The position numbers and the translations under genes are program-made. Below, in pieces: positions 5,616 through 7,499 of a DNA stretch of 7,499 nt. The DNA comes from Verrucomicrobiales bacterium. Its GTDB lineage: Bacteria > Verrucomicrobiota > Verrucomicrobiia > Limisphaerales > UBA9464. Location of the stretch: contig DLVS01000251.1 of NCBI GenBank assembly GCA_003445095.1, forward strand, positions 1-7,499, in the 5' to 3' direction. Numbering within the stretch: the first letter of the stretch is position 1; each line of letters opens with the position of its first letter. A model generated the notes under the pieces. The model was not told the origin of the DNA and ran no database searches. It saw only the letters and a list, made by a program, of their open reading frames with translations.

Positions 5616-7037
5616 ATGAGTTTGCCCAATCTATTCCTCGCCGATCTGCCGCCGGAAGCGACGCTCACACCCGGACTGATTCGGGAGGCGTGCGTCGCCG
5701 TGAAACGCAATCGGGCGACGTGGCTGGCGAATCGTCGGACCCAAGAGTTGGTTGAACTGTTGGCCTACACGGCGGAACGATGGCTAGAGCCGGAGTTTGG
5801 TTTCCGGCGAATGGCGCTGCAGCTGGCTCCCGCCGAAACGGGATTCGGTCCCGCCACCTTGGCTCGCGGGCTCGATAGTTTCTTTCGTCTGCTGAATGTC
5901 GAAGGCCTCAACACGCTACTCGGCCAAGATTTGGGCGATTCGCGTCGGTTGGATGAATTCGCCGCGCCAGCCACGGAACTGCGGCACGGAAGATTGGCGC
6001 TCGCTCAGGGACCGGAACTTCTCGCCCATATCACGGCGGGAAACTTACCGAATTCGGCACTCACCGCGCTTACGCTAGGCGTGCTGACCCGGTCGGCGCA
6101 GTTTGTGAAACTGTCTCGGAACGGGGGCATCGTGCCTCGACTATTTGCGCATTCGCTCGCCGAACTTGAACCCAAGCTGGGGCGTTGCCTGGAGCTGGCC
6201 GTCTGGCCGGGCGGACATACCGACTTGGAAGCGGCGCTGTTCCACGAAGCCGATTGCGTGACGGTGCAAGGTTCCGATGCGACGATCGCGTCAGTCCGTC
6301 TGCGTTTGCCCGCGCGTAGCCGACTTGTAGCGCACGGGCATCGAATCAGTTTCGGATTCGTCGGCAACGATCAGCTCTCGAGTTTCATGGCGCGCAAAGT
6401 CGCTGGACGGGCCGCGGTCGATGTCACCGCGTGGAATCAGTTGGGCTGCCTGTCACCCCATGTGTTCTACGTCGAGGAACACGGGGCAGTAACCCCCGAA
6501 GGGTTCGCCGATTTTTTGGCTAACGCTTTGGCCGAACGAGAAGCCAGCGAGCCACGCGGCGAGTTGCCAATCGAACTCGCGGCCGAACTCGCCAACCGGC
6601 GGGCTCTCCACGCGCTGCGCAGCGCTCACCACGCCGCCTCCCGCGACGAAGCGCCGACCGTCCCGCGGGGGGCCTTCTTCGAAGCGCCACGCGGTGCAAC
6701 TCGCGTCTGGGCCAGCCCGGAGTCAACCGCTTGGACCGTCGTTTATGAAGACGATCCCCGCTTTCACACGTCGTGTCTGAATCGGTTTGTCTATGTCAAA
6801 CCGTGTCGTAATTTGGCCGAAGCTTTACACTACGCCGATGTCGTTCGTGGTCAGGTCAGCACGGTGGGAGTAGCGGTGTCGGAGAGCCGGCAGTCGGAGT
6901 TGGCGCCGGAGCTGGCTCGTTGGGGAATCTCCCGGATTTGCCCGCTCGGGCGAATGCAGGAACCTCCCCTGGCCTGGCGGCATGACGGTCGGCCAACGCT
7001 GGGTGAGCTCGTCACCTGGACCGATTGGGAAACGTAA
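5616..7037 (+). CDS. luxC-like: LuxC-type acyl-CoA / acyl-protein reductase
   Basis: A 473-residue member of the LuxC family, an NAD(P)H-dependent aldehyde dehydrogenase-fold enzyme that reduces activated acyl groups to aldehydes. Family signatures are GPELLAHITAGNLPNSALTAL (about 132-152), KLSRNGG (165-171), GHRISFGFVG (241-250) and AWNQLGCLSPHVFYVEE (272-288). The last contains C278, which matches the catalytic cysteine of LuxC (C286 in Vibrio harveyi). The C-terminus RICPLGRMQEPPLAWRHDGR (440-459) and the following LVTWTD are also typical. ATG 5616 is 3 nt after the synthetase stop with no Shine-Dalgarno, so translation is probably coupled. LuxE normally hands its thioester to LuxC, and the adjacent pair fits that complex. 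There is no sign of frame damage. Confidence 0.87.
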   Translation: MSLPNLFLADLPPEATLTPGLIREACVAVKRNRATWLANRRTQELVELLAYTAERWLEPEFGFRRMALQLAPAETGFGPATLARGLDSFFRLLNVEGLNTLLGQDLGDSRRLDEFAAPATELRHGRLALAQGPELLAHITAGNLPNSALTALTLGVLTRSAQFVKLSRNGGIVPRLFAHSLAELEPKLGRCLELAVWPGGHTDLEAALFHEADCVTVQGSDATIASVRLRLPARSRLVAHGHRISFGFVGNDQLSSFMARKVAGRAAVDVTAWNQLGCLSPHVFYVEEHGAVTPEGFADFLANALAEREASEPRGELPIELAAELANRRALHALRSAHHAASRDEAPTVPRGAFFEAPRGATRVWASPESTAWTVVYEDDPRFHTSCLNRFVYVKPCRNLAEALHYADVVRGQVSTVGVAVSESRQSELAPELARWGISRICPLGRMQEPPLAWRHDGRPTLGELVTWTDWET

Positions 7038-7049
7038 TTAAACGCCCAC

Positions 7050-7409
7050 ATGCAACTTCGTCGCACATTTCAATTCGAGGCTGCTCATCGCCTGCCCAAC
7101 GTCGCCCCCGGACACACGTGCGCCCGGCTGCACGGTCACAGTTTCGTGGTCGAAGTGGTCGTTGAAGGACCGCTCGATCCGAAATTGGGATGGGTCATGG
7201 ACTACGCGGACATCAAGGCCGCCTTCGAACCGCTGTTCGTCCAACTCGATCACAACTATCTGAACGAGCTGCCCGGCTTGGATAATCCCACGAGCGAACT
7301 TTTGGCGCAGTGGATCTGGGACCGATTGAAACCCGGCTTGCCAATGCTGGTTGAAATCGGGGTGGCCGAGACCTGTACGGCTCGCTGCGTGTATCGTGGG
7401 CAAGCTTGA
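7050..7409 (+). CDS. queD: 6-carboxy-5,6,7,8-tetrahydropterin synthase (QueD / PTPS-like)
   Basis: A 119-residue protein of the 6-pyruvoyltetrahydropterin synthase family, full length compared with E. coli QueD (121). The zinc ligands are H13 (FEAAHRL) and H28 and H30 (LHGHS). The CxxxHGH motif (C24 to H30) marks the QueD type, which converts 7,8-dihydroneopterin triphosphate into 6-carboxytetrahydropterin for 7-deazaguanine (preQ0, queuosine) synthesis. The catalytic D67-H68 (QLDHNYLN) and E107 (AETCTARC) also sit at the expected spacing. It starts 12 nt after the reductase stop on the same strand, so it is probably co-transcribed with it, although no queuosine gene is in view. ATG 7050 is chosen because the family starts at this strand. 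A role outside queuosine is possible given its neighbours. Confidence 0.9.
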   Translation: MQLRRTFQFEAAHRLPNVAPGHTCARLHGHSFVVEVVVEGPLDPKLGWVMDYADIKAAFEPLFVQLDHNYLNELPGLDNPTSELLAQWIWDRLKPGLPMLVEIGVAETCTARCVYRGQA

Positions 7410-7425
7410 GCCAGTAGGATCCGGA

Positions 7426-7499
7426 GTGCAACCGCAGGTGAACCGAACGCACTGGACGGCGAGGCCAGTAACCGCCGAAGTAGCCGCGGACGGAAGGAC
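7426..7499 (+). CDS. Possible start of a further gene, cut by the window end
   Basis: After queD a GTG at 7426 has an AGGA 6 nt upstream (7416-7419), one of the few plausible ribosome binding sites in the window. It opens a frame that stays open to the end (MQPQVNRTHWTARPVTAEVA, then a few more residues). A second GTG in the same frame is at 7438. If real, it would be the fourth gene of the lux-like/queD row. Twenty-five residues are too few to identify a family, and it could be chance. Confidence 0.3.
   Translation, partial: MQPQVNRTHWTARPVTAEVAADGR

Noticed and set aside
5195..5710. A 171-codon open frame on the minus strand across the LuxE-like gene
   Set aside because: It lies antisense to a gene with clear family motifs, is rich in S, R and P as expected of a GC-rich shadow frame, and shows no domain.
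4497..7037. A bioluminescence operon
   Set aside because: Only LuxE- and LuxC-type genes are present. There is no luxA, luxB or luxD, and LuxCE-like pairs occur in non-luminous bacteria.
7450..7469. ACTGG/CCAGT inverted repeat as a queD terminator
   Set aside because: The stem is only 5 bp with a loop of about 10 nt and no T-run, and it lies within a possible new reading frame.
1..7499. CRISPR arrays, tRNA/rRNA genes, insertion sequences, attachment sites
   Set aside because: No repeated units of suitable length, clover-leaf or rRNA signatures, transposase frames or flanking inverted repeats were found on reading both strands.

Overview
The window reads as a compact, GC-rich bacterial chromosome segment. 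The likeliest source is a member of the Verrucomicrobiota or a close PVC-superphylum relative. This is inferred from a PEP-CTERM exosortase tag, a Tat-exported intradiol dioxygenase with an extra beta-rich C-terminal module, a luciferase-free LuxE/LuxC pair, and the near absence of Shine-Dalgarno motifs. No rRNA, tRNA, CRISPR array, insertion sequence or integrase was seen.

Left part, plus strand (1-1161): a possible gene tail ends at 81. A 26-codon hydrophobic small ORF (106-186) follows, then a GT9 (ADP-heptose:LPS heptosyltransferase-type) glycosyltransferase ending at 1161. A 6-bp GC-rich stem overlaps its stop codon at the convergent junction with the next gene.

Middle part, minus strand (1182-4336), in transcription order from right to left: a Tat-exported intradiol ring-cleavage dioxygenase; an N-terminally truncated PEP-CTERM protein that looks like a remnant; a leader with an imperfect stem-loop; a short-form ribosome hibernation factor (HPF/RaiA family); and, one base after its stop, a GTG-started metal-dependent amidohydrolase/deaminase of the SsnA/MtaD type. 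The last two are almost certainly co-translated.

Right part, plus strand (about 4497-7409): a tight gene row encodes a LuxE-type acyl-protein synthetase, a LuxC-type acyl-CoA/acyl-protein reductase 3 nt later, and a QueD-type 6-carboxytetrahydropterin synthase 12 nt later. A further reading frame may open at 7426 and run off the end. LuxE and LuxC keep the residues expected for activating a carboxylic acid, holding it on a cysteine and reducing it to an aldehyde. No luxA, luxB or luxD is present, so light production is not implied. This acid-to-aldehyde module, with no obvious aldehyde user and coupled to a pterin/deazapurine enzyme, is the most intriguing part of the window. The exported dioxygenase divergent from it is second.
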